A stretch of 64,000 bases of DNA from Sphingobacteriaceae bacterium DW12. Its GTDB lineage: Bacteria > Bacteroidota > Bacteroidia > Sphingobacteriales > Sphingobacteriaceae. How positions within the stretch are numbered: the stretch's first letter is position 1; each line of letters opens with the position of its first letter. This document shows, in pieces, positions 51,809 to 61,147 of this stretch. The notes beneath the pieces are model-generated. The model was not told the DNA's origin. It saw only the letters and a program-made list of their open reading frames with translations, and searched no databases. The position numbers were made by a program, and so were the translations under genes. The stretch spans positions 372,001 through 436,000 of the forward strand of contig JROE01000002.1 in NCBI GenBank assembly GCA_000783305.1. Reading direction: 5' to 3'.

Positions 51809-53083
51809 TTAATTACTTTTTCGACCAAAAAGTGTTATTTCGGACAGACAATTTGCATCCTCCAACGTATAGTTTCCATTAAAACTCTTTACAGCCTCAT
51901 ACCTAAACCATCGCGTTTTCTTGGTATACTTAGGGTCATCTGGATACATGTATGCCATGTCCCCTGCCTCTCCTTTCTTGACAAACTCTAATTCGCTAAG
52001 TCCTTGGGGAACTAATATTTTATGCTGAGATACAGGTTCCCAAGCCTTAGTCGCATCATCCCAGATATACATATTGTAAATCCCGACATTTTCATTTCGA
52101 TAATACTGTCCCCTAGAAATATTTGCAAGTCCACCTGAATGTCGCTGAACGGTAATGATTCGGCTCAGTTCATAATAATCCCCCAAATCAATAATAAAAT
52201 TCCATGGCATATTGCCATCTGCGATCCTTCCTGTTCGACCCCGGCTATTAGTATGCATAAAATTGAGGTTGTCACCCCTATCAATGATGTCATCGATAAC
52301 ATATCTGGACCGTCCTTCTAGGCCCTGGCCAAATCCCATCGGAATGCCCCCAATTGAATCATTGGCATTGGGTAGCAACCAAGCATTTTTCGGGATTTTG
52401 ATATCCTCGAATAGAGAGAGGTTGCCTTTGTCAATAGTCTCTGTAACATTGCCATAGATATCTTCTACTCGTACTTTCACACCCACCTTTTCAGTTGAAG
52501 GCAATACCAAATCGTTAACGAATCGGCGATCAGTAGCTAGATTGGAAGAAAAGACAGTGGTAAGATTTCGGCTTACGCCATCCTGATTAAATGTAAAGTC
52601 CACATATACATTGATATTCTGTTGCAATTCATTTTCCCAATCCAAGAAAAAAGAACTAAATCCAGGTTTCACAGTAATAGAATTGGCAACTCTACTGAAA
52701 GCAGGCTCTAAAGGTTTGACCTTTACCTCCAAAGGTTCTGAGCGATTTCCCGCTCTATCAACCGCAAATAGCTGCACACTATACTCGTCTGTACTCGGGA
52801 GCCCATAGACATCCAAGGAATCTACAAAGTACGAAGCAGCAAATGTAAAAGATTTGCCCTTCGGATTTGTGTACACCGCCTCAACGCTCATCAAATCCTC
52901 ATCCTTGGGCATATTGTAAAAAAACCTCGCACCACCATATAGTGGTGTAAATTTTCTTAACTCAATTTTCCCCGGAGGTGTGCCGTCATCGCTATTGGGT
53001 TTGAATCGATCACCTTCTTTGCATGAAAATAGAGACATCAAACCCAGAGCTATATATAAATAATTAAAAAATATGCATTTCAT
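51809..53083 (-). CDS. DUF4959/DUF5126/DUF5000 lipoprotein (discoidin-like)
   Basis: I start at MKCIFFNYLYIALGLMSLFS, giving a lipobox SLFSCKEG. The longer frame upstream would overlap SusD. Domain order: DUF4959 (PPGKIELRKFTPLYGGARFF, about 35-115), DUF5126 (FSSFFLDWENELQQNINVYV, about 120-220), and DUF5000, an F5/8 type C-like fold (LPNANDSIGGIPMGFGQGLE, then NFIIDLGDYYELSRIITVQR and NEN-VGIYNMYIWDD). The last domain commonly binds glycan. It follows SusD by 41 bp and belongs to the SusC-SusD-DUF5000-DUF4998 operon. Confidence 0.83.
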   Translation of the reverse strand: MKCIFFNYLYIALGLMSLFSCKEGDRFKPNSDDGTPPGKIELRKFTPLYGGARFFYNMPKDEDLMSVEAVYTNPKGKSFTFAASYFVDSLDVYGLPSTDEYSVQLFAVDRAGNRSEPLEVKVKPLEPAFSRVANSITVKPGFSSFFLDWENELQQNINVYVDFTFNQDGVSRNLTTVFSSNLATDRRFVNDLVLPSTEKVGVKVRVEDIYGNVTETIDKGNLSLFEDIKIPKNAWLLPNANDSIGGIPMGFGQGLEGRSRYVIDDIIDRGDNLNFMHTNSRGRTGRIADGNMPWNFIIDLGDYYELSRIITVQRHSGGLANISRGQYYRNENVGIYNMYIWDDATKAWEPVSQHKILVPQGLSELEFVKKGEAGDMAYMYPDDPKYTKKTRWFRYEAVKSFNGNYTLEDANCLSEITLFGRKSN

Positions 53084-53124
53084 CTTTATGTGAATTAAAT
53101 AGTGATTATCAGAAAACAAAACCG

Positions 53125-55080
53125 TTACCAACCTGGGTTTTGAATTAATTTCCCATTTGTGTTCATTTCATTCAAGCCGATAGGCCACAAGCAGTCCGTT
53201 ATGGTAAATCTTCTTTCTTGCTTCACCTCTAGTACAAAAAATGTAGATCCTGTGGTGCCAGTATGTGTCCATCCCCATACTGGTGATGAGAATGATGATG
53301 GCGCGCGTTTATGTCGCAACATGTCCCAAAAATGGATTCCTTCAAATGCAAATTCAATGCTTCGCTCTTGTAGGATAATATCACGCAATCCCTCTTTCGT
53401 CTTGTGCTTATTAACAGATTTAGTCAACGATGCATCAGACCAAACAGCATCCAGATTTGGAATGCCAGCCCTATCCCGCACGCGATCTATTAGACTATAT
53501 ACTTCTTGTGAAGGTCCCGAATACTCATTCAGTGCTTCTGCTTTCATCAAATACAAATCAGCCATCCGAATAATAGGATAAGGAAATTTGATAGTCCTTT
53601 GCCAAGCTCCGGACTGAGATTCAGGGTGTACAAATTTCTGCGTGCCAATCCCAGTCGCGAGAAAATCCGTAGTGTGCTGGGAAGAATTGTAACCTCCATG
53701 GGAATTACCATAAAACATAGTGTTGATACGCACTGTATGAGCTCGCCAGTATCCAGCAGTAATACCGAGGTTGGCATAAAATCGAGGTTCCCGATTCATG
53801 TACAGTTTTATCGTCTCCGCACCGGGTTGCATATAGCCATTCCAATGTTCGTAATCAGCATCCAATGCACCAGGTGTCCTGATGATTTCGTGCTTATTGT
53901 TAAAGTCATATGTTAGATCTTCGTCTATCGGCAGACCATTTTCGGTATAATAGCGTTCGGCCATCTGATAGGTAGCCGCCATCCATTGCCAAGAATACGC
54001 AGGTGTATTGACCACACCATCTCCATAGCCCTCTGGAAGTCGAATATTAGAAGAGTGGGCCAGCTCCCCTTGCTCGTAGTAATTCAGATTCGAATTGCCC
54101 CAAATCAGCTCCTTATTCCAAGGATCGACGACGAGCATCCGCAAGTCATATAACTTCTGCATTCTATCCTTATTTGCCGTGAATGCCGGTCTATCATAAG
54201 TAAAAGGTTCCTTTTCATAGTGGTACAATGCCAATCCATTCGTTTCGCACAAAGCAATCGCCTCGTTGAGCGCATCAATAGCTGCCTTCCACTTTTCCTT
54301 ATCCTCTGTCATCGAAAAAAATGGTTGCCCATCTTTATCCATAAAATCACCAAAATACTCTTGGTTACCGTTAAAGAACGGGCTGGCCCTGAAGACCAAT
54401 ACTCTCGCTTTAATAGACTTGGCTACAAGTTGATCAATCTGCCCGAGATTATTAGAAGTAGCTCGTTCGGCAAGATTAGGAATGGCCTCATTCATTAAAG
54501 CTAGCGCGTAGTCGAAACAATCTTCTACCTTTGATCGACTAAGGAATAGTTCTTCTTTAGTAGATTCCGGAGACGCAGTTGTCAGTGGCAGCACAATTGG
54601 TCCATAGCGCTGCACCAATAGAAATACAAAATACCCCTTTAAGAATTTGACCTGCGCTTTCCAATCAGCCTTTTCTTGATCAATCATATCTTTTACCTTA
54701 TCAATATTGGCCAGAAAAATATCAGTCTGGCGTATTGCTTCATAAAGTGGCTTACCACCTTCAGTACCCGACCAATAACCTAGTTGGGGTGATGTCTGCG
54801 ATTGCAATCCTCGCATGATACGGATAGCCCGTAGGTTAGAAACAGTACTATTCAAATCCAGTCGACCAATCCACTCATCACCCAACATCCAAGAGGTAAC
54901 GTGAGTTCGCTCGTCATTAGGCAAATAGCTGTACACTTTTGCTAGCGCATTATAGGCATCCTCCTTCAGATTAAATATGTCTTCAAGCTTTAGCGTATTA
55001 TCAGGCACTACATCCAGGAACTTAGTACAAGATCCTAAGAAGACTACTGTCGCTATTAATATATATCTTATCTTTTTCAT
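53125..55080 (-). CDS. RagB/SusD-family lipoprotein, second locus
   Basis: A lipobox (VFLGSCTKF) starts a 651-residue nutrient-binding lipoprotein, longer than most SusD proteins. The helical core includes FNLKEDAYNALAKVYSYLPN, WKAQVKFLKGYFVFLLVQRY and GPIVLPLT. C-terminal motifs are IRMADLYLMKAEALNEYSGP, IILQERSIEFAFEGIHFWDM and the closing KLIQNPGW. It lies 15 bp after the SusC gene. It pairs with that SusC to import an oligomer; the ligand is not readable. Confidence 0.94.
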   Translation of the reverse strand: MKKIRYILIATVVFLGSCTKFLDVVPDNTLKLEDIFNLKEDAYNALAKVYSYLPNDERTHVTSWMLGDEWIGRLDLNSTVSNLRAIRIMRGLQSQTSPQLGYWSGTEGGKPLYEAIRQTDIFLANIDKVKDMIDQEKADWKAQVKFLKGYFVFLLVQRYGPIVLPLTTASPESTKEELFLSRSKVEDCFDYALALMNEAIPNLAERATSNNLGQIDQLVAKSIKARVLVFRASPFFNGNQEYFGDFMDKDGQPFFSMTEDKEKWKAAIDALNEAIALCETNGLALYHYEKEPFTYDRPAFTANKDRMQKLYDLRMLVVDPWNKELIWGNSNLNYYEQGELAHSSNIRLPEGYGDGVVNTPAYSWQWMAATYQMAERYYTENGLPIDEDLTYDFNNKHEIIRTPGALDADYEHWNGYMQPGAETIKLYMNREPRFYANLGITAGYWRAHTVRINTMFYGNSHGGYNSSQHTTDFLATGIGTQKFVHPESQSGAWQRTIKFPYPIIRMADLYLMKAEALNEYSGPSQEVYSLIDRVRDRAGIPNLDAVWSDASLTKSVNKHKTKEGLRDIILQERSIEFAFEGIHFWDMLRHKRAPSSFSSPVWGWTHTGTTGSTFFVLEVKQERRFTITDCLWPIGLNEMNTNGKLIQNPGW

Positions 55081-55095
55081 TTTTTTTATCCTTTA

Positions 55096-58000
55096 TTAAT
55101 ACGCTAATTGAATTCCTACGTTAAACCTCTTGTTTGGAGGGTATCCCAATCCATTTCTTCCCACTTCTGGATCCCAAAGTTTGAATGGGCTGAAGACAAA
55201 TAGATTTTCCCCGCTGAAATAAATACGGCTTCCCTTACCAAATCCAAATCGTTTCAAATTTTTGGGGCTGAAGCCTAGCTCTAATGACTTGAGCCTAATG
55301 AATGATCCATCCCGTAACCACCAAGAGGATTGGCGAACATTATTTGCGATTGGTTCCGTAGATAAGCGCGGCCAAAAAGCGTGGATATTAGGATTGGTCT
55401 CACTCCAATAGTCTTCTGCTATAATTGATAGCGCATTTCTACGGTTGGCAAAAGGGGCTATACCATAAGAGCCATTACTAGGATTGGATTCTGCTGTGGA
55501 GTTAATAAAGAAGGATACATTCTTATTTCCCTGAAAGAAGAAGGAAAAATCAAACTCCTTATACCCCATAGACATCCCGAAACCGTACTGAATCTCCGGT
55601 ACAGTGGGGTATCCCATCGAAATTCTATCGTTATCATTGATAATACCATCTCCATTAATATCCTTGTATTTGATATCACCAGCCATATATTCTCCAAAAT
55701 CTTGTTTTGGAGAATTCTGTATTTCATATTCATCAACAAAAAGTCTTTCGGCCACAAGCCCCCACTGTTGGTTGAGGTTATGTCCAATCCGCTTCAAATA
55801 GGTATCAGAATAGTCTTTTTCATCAAGTTCAAGATATTTGTTCACAGCATAGGTAAAATTTGCCCTTCCAGAGAGCCAAAAATCAGTTCCAAAGAACTTT
55901 TGATAGTCCAATGAACCATCAAATCCCTGCGAACTTACCTTCCCAACGTTACCACTTATGCTAGCTTCCAAACCTGCAGAAGAAGGAAAATTCTCTCTTC
56001 TCATATAAATCTTACTTCTGACATCTTTAAAGAAATCTCCTTGAAACTTCAACGACTCTCCTAAGAAGTTCATTTCCAGACCTAAGTTCCATTTCTCAGA
56101 TTGCTCCCAAGTAATATCCGGATTCGCATAGCGATTCACCGTATAGCCGTTGTATGAATTCATAAAACTGGTGCCCCAGCGATAGCCCGCTCCGCCTAAT
56201 GAGATATCAGATAAATAGAAAAACCTACCAGATCTTCCATCAATAGCATCGTTCCCCACCAATCCCCATGTACCGCGCAATTTCAAGGTACTAATCGCCG
56301 GCTTAAGTGGCTCAAAGAAACTTTCATTCGAGATTAACCACCCTCCCCCGGCTGAAGGGAAAAATCCATATCTCCGTTGTCCCGTGAATTTTTCTGACCC
56401 GTTGAATCCATAAGCAAACTCTGCAAAATATTTATTGCTAAAATCATATGTCAAACGTCCCGAATTACCCATATTCCGCTCAGGTAATGTCTCGTAAATA
56501 GATTGACTATTTCCCGCAGTCAAGACCTTCTCTTCCATCATACCGACCGTCATAGCTCCCAAATTATGGTCTCCAAAGCTTCTATTCCAATTCAATCGAG
56601 CTTCAAAGTAGTAATGTCCATTCGCATCTCTTCCAGGAATCACATCTCCTAGATACGCTTGTCCAGTGGTTGGATTTAATGCATACAGACTATACTCTCC
56701 CGTAATCTGATTGTAGTTCTCCAAATCGTAGTAATAAGGTGAATAGCTTCTTGTTGCCGAGTATTTACTCCAGGTACTCACAGAGGCCTTACCCTGAATT
56801 TTTAAACCTTCTGTGAAAAATCCTAAATCCTGCGAAAGAGTGGCCTGTGCAACAATACTACTTTCATTCCGATCTTCATAGCCACGTACCATTTCGGCAT
56901 ACGGATTGGCTTTCAGTGCTCCTCCCGCATAGGTGTTACCGAACAAGATGTGTTCAGTAAATTCGTTTTTCGCATCTGGCGCATAATATGCAGGAAAATC
57001 AACGGGATTACTATTCATCACCATTCTGAAAATATTGCTAGCAGATTGAAATGGTCCGTTATATCGTTCAAATCGTCCCTGTATCCTTGTATCAAGAGTG
57101 GTTGTCTTGGTTAGTTTGAAAATCACATTAGACCGTATAAAAAATCGATTAATATTAATGTTGTTATTGAAATTGTTCTTATCGTCCACTTTCAAAAGAC
57201 CAGTTTCCTTATCAAAACCACCGGATACGTAATATGTTGCAACTTGCCCTCCCCCATTAATATTGATATTAGCCTTGGTATTAGTTGTATAATTTTTCAG
57301 CAAGGTATTATACCAATCAATATTGGGGTAGATCATGGGATTCTCACCATCAATCGTGGATTGGATTTTCTGTTGGGAATAGTACGGTCCTAGAATAGGA
57401 TCCCGAGTTAATCGAGCTTGATTGTACAGTTGCATGTATTGAACACCATCTACCATGTCAATCATTCGTGTGGGTGATGCTATGTTTACATCTACTCTAG
57501 CGTTTAGAGACACGGGGCCCTCTCGCCCGCCTTTCGTGGTCACCATGATAATACCATTAGCCCCCCTAGCTCCGTACAATACTGTTGCTGATGCATCCTT
57601 CAGTATAGAGAAGCTTTCGATATCATCTGGCTGCATCCGGGCCAAATTGTCTGTAGTAGACTCGAAACCGTCGATAAGGATCAAAGGTGATGTCTGATAA
57701 CCAAAGGTTGTCACTCCTCTAATAAAGAATTGGGCATTGTCAGCCCCCGGTTCGCCTGAGGTCTGATAAGAAATGACTCCAGGTATTCTACCGGCAAAAG
57801 CACTTGTAAGATTGGACGCTGGGACCCTTAGATCAGAAGCTTTTACCGTGGTAATTGCACCAACAACACTAGACTTCTTTTGCGTTCCAAATGCGACAAC
57901 GGTCACTTCTTCTAAGCTGCTTCCATCATCGTACATCAGAATTTCAATAATGTTACGCGCATCTACAACATAATCTACCGTTGTTTTACCGACAAAACTG

Positions 58001-58218
58001 AATTTCAAATTATCTCCAACACTGGCCTGGAGCTGAAATTCGCCGTTCGCATTACTTGATGTCACTGAGATTTTGTCCCTGAATACAGAAACTCCTTCAA
58101 TCGGCTCTCCGTTAGTGGCATTTTTGACAACACCAGTAACTTGCTTTTGAGCGAGCGAAAAAAGAGGAATGGCAACAAACAACAAAAGAAGCCACAACTT
58201 TTCTTTGGTTTTTTCCAT
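55096..58218 (-). CDS. SusC/RagA-family TonB-linked outer-membrane protein, second locus
   Basis: A signal peptide (VAIPLFSLAQ) is followed by a CarboxypepD_reg-like domain (TGVVKNATNGEPIEGVSVFR), the SusC box EEVTVVAFGTQKKSSVVGAI, and a plug with IPGVISYQTSGEPGADNAQF and DASATVLYGARGANGIIMVT. A barrel ends in NVGIQLAY. At 1040 residues it is intact. It heads a four-gene minus-strand operon (SusC, SusD, DUF5000, DUF4998). No glycosidase or regulator is encoded next to it. Confidence 0.95.
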   Translation of the reverse strand: MEKTKEKLWLLLLFVAIPLFSLAQKQVTGVVKNATNGEPIEGVSVFRDKISVTSSNANGEFQLQASVGDNLKFSFVGKTTVDYVVDARNIIEILMYDDGSSLEEVTVVAFGTQKKSSVVGAITTVKASDLRVPASNLTSAFAGRIPGVISYQTSGEPGADNAQFFIRGVTTFGYQTSPLILIDGFESTTDNLARMQPDDIESFSILKDASATVLYGARGANGIIMVTTKGGREGPVSLNARVDVNIASPTRMIDMVDGVQYMQLYNQARLTRDPILGPYYSQQKIQSTIDGENPMIYPNIDWYNTLLKNYTTNTKANININGGGQVATYYVSGGFDKETGLLKVDDKNNFNNNININRFFIRSNVIFKLTKTTTLDTRIQGRFERYNGPFQSASNIFRMVMNSNPVDFPAYYAPDAKNEFTEHILFGNTYAGGALKANPYAEMVRGYEDRNESSIVAQATLSQDLGFFTEGLKIQGKASVSTWSKYSATRSYSPYYYDLENYNQITGEYSLYALNPTTGQAYLGDVIPGRDANGHYYFEARLNWNRSFGDHNLGAMTVGMMEEKVLTAGNSQSIYETLPERNMGNSGRLTYDFSNKYFAEFAYGFNGSEKFTGQRRYGFFPSAGGGWLISNESFFEPLKPAISTLKLRGTWGLVGNDAIDGRSGRFFYLSDISLGGAGYRWGTSFMNSYNGYTVNRYANPDITWEQSEKWNLGLEMNFLGESLKFQGDFFKDVRSKIYMRRENFPSSAGLEASISGNVGKVSSQGFDGSLDYQKFFGTDFWLSGRANFTYAVNKYLELDEKDYSDTYLKRIGHNLNQQWGLVAERLFVDEYEIQNSPKQDFGEYMAGDIKYKDINGDGIINDNDRISMGYPTVPEIQYGFGMSMGYKEFDFSFFFQGNKNVSFFINSTAESNPSNGSYGIAPFANRRNALSIIAEDYWSETNPNIHAFWPRLSTEPIANNVRQSSWWLRDGSFIRLKSLELGFSPKNLKRFGFGKGSRIYFSGENLFVFSPFKLWDPEVGRNGLGYPPNKRFNVGIQLAY

Positions 58219-58616
58219 AGATTTAGATATAAGAATTAATAATTGGTTACTTTGAGCTGATAGGTTATTGGGGTATTGCGCGAATAAAGAAACCAGTAGA
58301 ATTACAATAGACCTTAAAATATTTTAATAAAATAAAAATAGATGTTATAGGGCCTAAAAAATAATAAGTGGTTTGAAAATAGTATAGTGTCCTGTTAATA
58401 TCAGCTTAATCGTTATACCAAATGACGGTTTAAAAATTTGCAAAAAACTACCAATTTGTATCATTTTCTTAACAAATCGTATCACATTCTTATTACAAAA
58501 AGGTTAGCTAGGGTTCTTAAAAAAGGTTTGCTTATCTACACAAGTTGTATTAACAGCAACTACCATGATATTAAATTGTGCTTAATCAACTGAAAATGAA
58601 AGGAAAATACTTTTAA

Positions 58617-58638
58617 ATGGACGTTATAAAACGTCCAT
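58617..58638. repeat. Perfect 22-bp palindrome with short loop
   Basis: ATGGACGTT-ATAA-AACGTCCAT has 9-bp arms and a 4-nt loop. On the minus strand it is followed by TTAAAAGTATT, so it could be a weak second terminator or a protein binding site before the SusC gene. Confidence 0.5.
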
Positions 58639-58754
58639 ATCCGTTTAATACTTCCATTGCATATCTTCTAATTTGTCGGATTTTCATTTTTATCAATTAG
58701 CAGCTGCGTGCAAAGGAAAATACAGCGGGTTGGAAAGGGTATTGGGTATACCAA

Positions 58755-58783
58755 AATAGCTACTCGAGAGACGAGCAGCTATT
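58755..58783 (-). terminator. Candidate terminator of the metallophosphoesterase gene
   Basis: AATAGCTACTCG (58755-58766) pairs with CGAGCAGCTATT (58772-58783) with one mismatch around AGAGA. On the minus strand TTTT follows, about 90 bp past the gene's stop. Confidence 0.55.
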
Positions 58784-58870
58784 GTAATTTACTTATATCT
58801 AAAAATCATCTGATGACGCCCTTTATGAGAAAAGCGCAACATAAACGGTAATCATCCTACCAGCTTCCTT

Positions 58871-60046
58871 TTAATTAAGAGGCTTAAGATTGACTTGATC
58901 CACCAATTTTCCCTGCTGATCCAATATCTTGAAGGTCCCTTCTGTATCTGTCAAGTCTACCCGCAACACATTATTGTTGGAATTGACAATAATCGGAAAT
59001 TTAACCATTGCGGAGGTTGGCTTGATTATATGTCGATGCAAATGGCCAGATAGCATAATCTGTGTTCCCGCATCATTCAATATTGGAACAAATTTTTCGA
59101 GAATATCCTGCTCACCATGCCAACCTCCAAAGGGGGGCATATGACAAATTACGATTTTATATTTCGCATCCCTAAATGAAGGGTCTTGCACCGCTTGCGC
59201 TAACCACTCGGCTTGCTCGGTACGATAATTATCCATTTCGACGATACCACTATATTCAATATCTGTATCGGGCTTATCTTCACCGCAATCCAACACAATA
59301 ACACCTGTATGGCCGTGCTTGAATTGATAATACAACTTTCCGGTAGGTGTTGGAAAATAGCGAGGGTATTCAATTGCAAATGGTCCGCGCGTTTCATGAT
59401 TTCCTCGGGCATAAAACATGGGTTTTTCACTCGCAAATTTCTGGATAGCTAAGTCCATGAACCCAGTATACATCTGCTCCTCACTGAGCAGATTATCCAC
59501 CATATCCCCATTAAAAATCACAAAATCACTAGTCTTCATATCCCCCAAGTCTAACAGCTTGTCCAACACTTCATTGCGACCGTGAATATCATTGACCACG
59601 GTAAAACGAGTTGAGCTTGCATTTCCTAACGTTCTAAAGGCAAGTGGTGCCTTCTTGTAGACATCGCTCGCAACTACTTTGCCATATTGTACATTGACCC
59701 CTTCATGCTTCAATACTTCCTGACTATAGACTCGATAACGATAACGCGTACCAGGTTTAAGATTACTCAAGGTCACCTGATGCAGTGTGCCAACCTTTTT
59801 AAATCCATAGGCAGATGCAAAAAACTTAGGTCGCTCTTTATGGTAGAAATGGCTTGAATCATCGGGAGCTAACTCCACCCAACCTGTGGCCGGCTTATTA
59901 CTTGTCCAAATGATAGAGACCGATTGCTCGGTAAGCCCCTGTATAAAGGGCATGTGAGACAACTTAATAGACTCCTGTGCATAGACTTGAACACAAGTGA
60001 GTACTATCCAGTAGAGGACGTAGTATTTTAATTTACTATGTTTCAT
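58871..60046 (-). CDS. Exported metallophosphoesterase with N-terminal Fn3-like domain
   Basis: A signal peptide (WIVLTCVQVYAQ) precedes an Fn3-like purple-acid-phosphatase N-terminal domain (SIIWTSNKPATGWVELAPDD, then TLSNLKPGTRYRYRVYS). The calcineurin-like domain carries NDIHGRNE (metal ligands), FNGDMVDN, YARGNHETRG, ICHMPPFGGW and LSGHLHRH, the five blocks of the binuclear metal site. It hydrolyses a phosphomonoester or diester outside the cytoplasm. It is upstream of the second SusCD operon in the same direction, though separated by 650 bp, so the SusCD substrate may be phosphorylated. I start at MKHSKLK rather than MLMKH. Confidence 0.88.
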   Translation of the reverse strand: MKHSKLKYYVLYWIVLTCVQVYAQESIKLSHMPFIQGLTEQSVSIIWTSNKPATGWVELAPDDSSHFYHKERPKFFASAYGFKKVGTLHQVTLSNLKPGTRYRYRVYSQEVLKHEGVNVQYGKVVASDVYKKAPLAFRTLGNASSTRFTVVNDIHGRNEVLDKLLDLGDMKTSDFVIFNGDMVDNLLSEEQMYTGFMDLAIQKFASEKPMFYARGNHETRGPFAIEYPRYFPTPTGKLYYQFKHGHTGVIVLDCGEDKPDTDIEYSGIVEMDNYRTEQAEWLAQAVQDPSFRDAKYKIVICHMPPFGGWHGEQDILEKFVPILNDAGTQIMLSGHLHRHIIKPTSAMVKFPIIVNSNNNVLRVDLTDTEGTFKILDQQGKLVDQVNLKPLN

Positions 60047-60052
60047 TAGCAT

Positions 60053-60555
60053 AAATTTTATTTATATATATTAGACAGCATCTAACCTTATTTCCGGAGT
60101 TTAAAGCAGCTTATTTTGTTTACTTCAACTCCTAAAGGATCAGAAAAAGGAATTAATAAAAAAAAGAGAATTTGTCAAGCAAAAATCTCTGTCGGAAAAC
60201 AACTTCATCAACTAAAATTTAAAGTAATCAAACTATCCTCTGCCACAGTAATCCTCCGACATCCTTCAATACAATACTGGGTTAACTTTGGTTAAAGAAA
60301 CGAAATTGATGCTAAATCTATATAAATATAATAGGATATCAAAATGAAACTGTGAGCTCGGCTTTGCAAAGCGAATTCGACGTCGGGACAAATGATAGCA
60401 ATCTCAATCAATCTGACAGAAGCATCCAAAACACCAATGCATGTCCCGTCATTGGAAGAGATATTAAATGTATACTTCACTACCGTATACAACACAAAAA
60501 AAAGCCTCCCAAATACACAGGAGGCTTTCCATATACACTAAAAAACAAGTAATCC
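60053..60555. other. Gene-free region between metallophosphoesterase and DUF4890 genes
   Basis: About 500 bases with only short frames that lack motifs. It holds the terminator at 60501-60528 and presumably the promoter of the metallophosphoesterase gene. GGGACA and TGTCCC (near 60385 and 60442) form a distant inverted repeat of unknown meaning. Confidence 0.4.
60501..60528 (-). terminator. Intrinsic terminator of the DUF4890 gene
   Basis: AAAGCCTCC (60501-60509) pairs with GGAGGCTTT (60520-60528). Read on the minus strand the stem is followed by a run of T residues. It begins 28 bp past the DUF4890 stop codon. Confidence 0.85.
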
Positions 60556-61044
60556 CTAACTATTCGACCCCTCCATCATTTCTGGCTTTTCTTCAATCTG
60601 CTTGCGCTTCATACGTTCACCATCATTCTTCCCCCTGAATCGACCTTCCATGCGCCTTCCCTTGCGGTCAGCTAATTTGTCATTCATAATTTTTTGTTGA
60701 TCAGGTGTCAACAGCTTGATGAATCGCTCGCGATCGGATTTGATTTCCTTACGTCGCGCTACCTTCCGCTGTTTCTCCAACTCTCCTCTTTCTCTATTCT
60801 CTTTTGCCTGATTCAAATTGAACGCATAGACTTCTTTACGTTGCTTGTCTGTCAACTTTAAAACCTTGTCCAGTCTTTTTGTATGCGCTGTGGCAATCTC
60901 TTCTGGAGATTTATTTTCAAACCGTTGATGAACAGCTTTGCCACGGTGCCTCATTTCTTTCTTCGATAAGGGAGTATGCTCTTGAGCGGAGGCCAGGAGT
61001 CCCAATCCTAAGAACAAAGCCACGAATGATGCCATTTTTTTCAT
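60556..61044 (-). CDS. DUF4890-type exported protein
   Basis: A signal peptide (MKKMASFVALFLGLGLLASA, cleaved before QEH) precedes a very basic, helical 140-residue chain: ATAHTKRLDKVLKLTDKQRK then EVYAFNLNQAKENRERGELE, RFIKLLTPDQQKIMNDKLAD and a tail rich in Arg, Lys and Met. The LTxxQ-like spacing recalls Spy/CpxP periplasmic chaperones and the DUF4890 family of Bacteroidota. It ends in a strong terminator. It lies 103 bp downstream of the TlpA-like gene and may be part of the same transcript. Confidence 0.75.
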   Translation of the reverse strand: MKKMASFVALFLGLGLLASAQEHTPLSKKEMRHRGKAVHQRFENKSPEEIATAHTKRLDKVLKLTDKQRKEVYAFNLNQAKENRERGELEKQRKVARRKEIKSDRERFIKLLTPDQQKIMNDKLADRKGRRMEGRFRGKNDGERMKRKQIEEKPEMMEGSNS

Positions 61045-61147
61045 ATTATCCTGATTTTAGTAAACGTTTTTCTTATTAATCCATTTACTACAATAGATAC
61101 CAGAATAATGACAACGTTTAATCTACATTCGTTAAATTAGTGTTAAA

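Larger units (their letters stand above)
58219..58870. other. Gene-free leader of the second SusCD operon
   Basis: About 650 AT-rich bases holding the likely promoter region of the minus-strand SusC gene. No TAnnTTTG box with correct spacing was found on the minus strand. Two hairpins are present, at 58617-58638 and 58755-58783; the latter probably ends the metallophosphoesterase transcript. No reading frame is credible here. Confidence 0.4.

Noticed and set aside
60292..60552. Short frames on both strands near the DUF4890 terminator
   Set aside because: They overlap each other and the terminator and have no motif.
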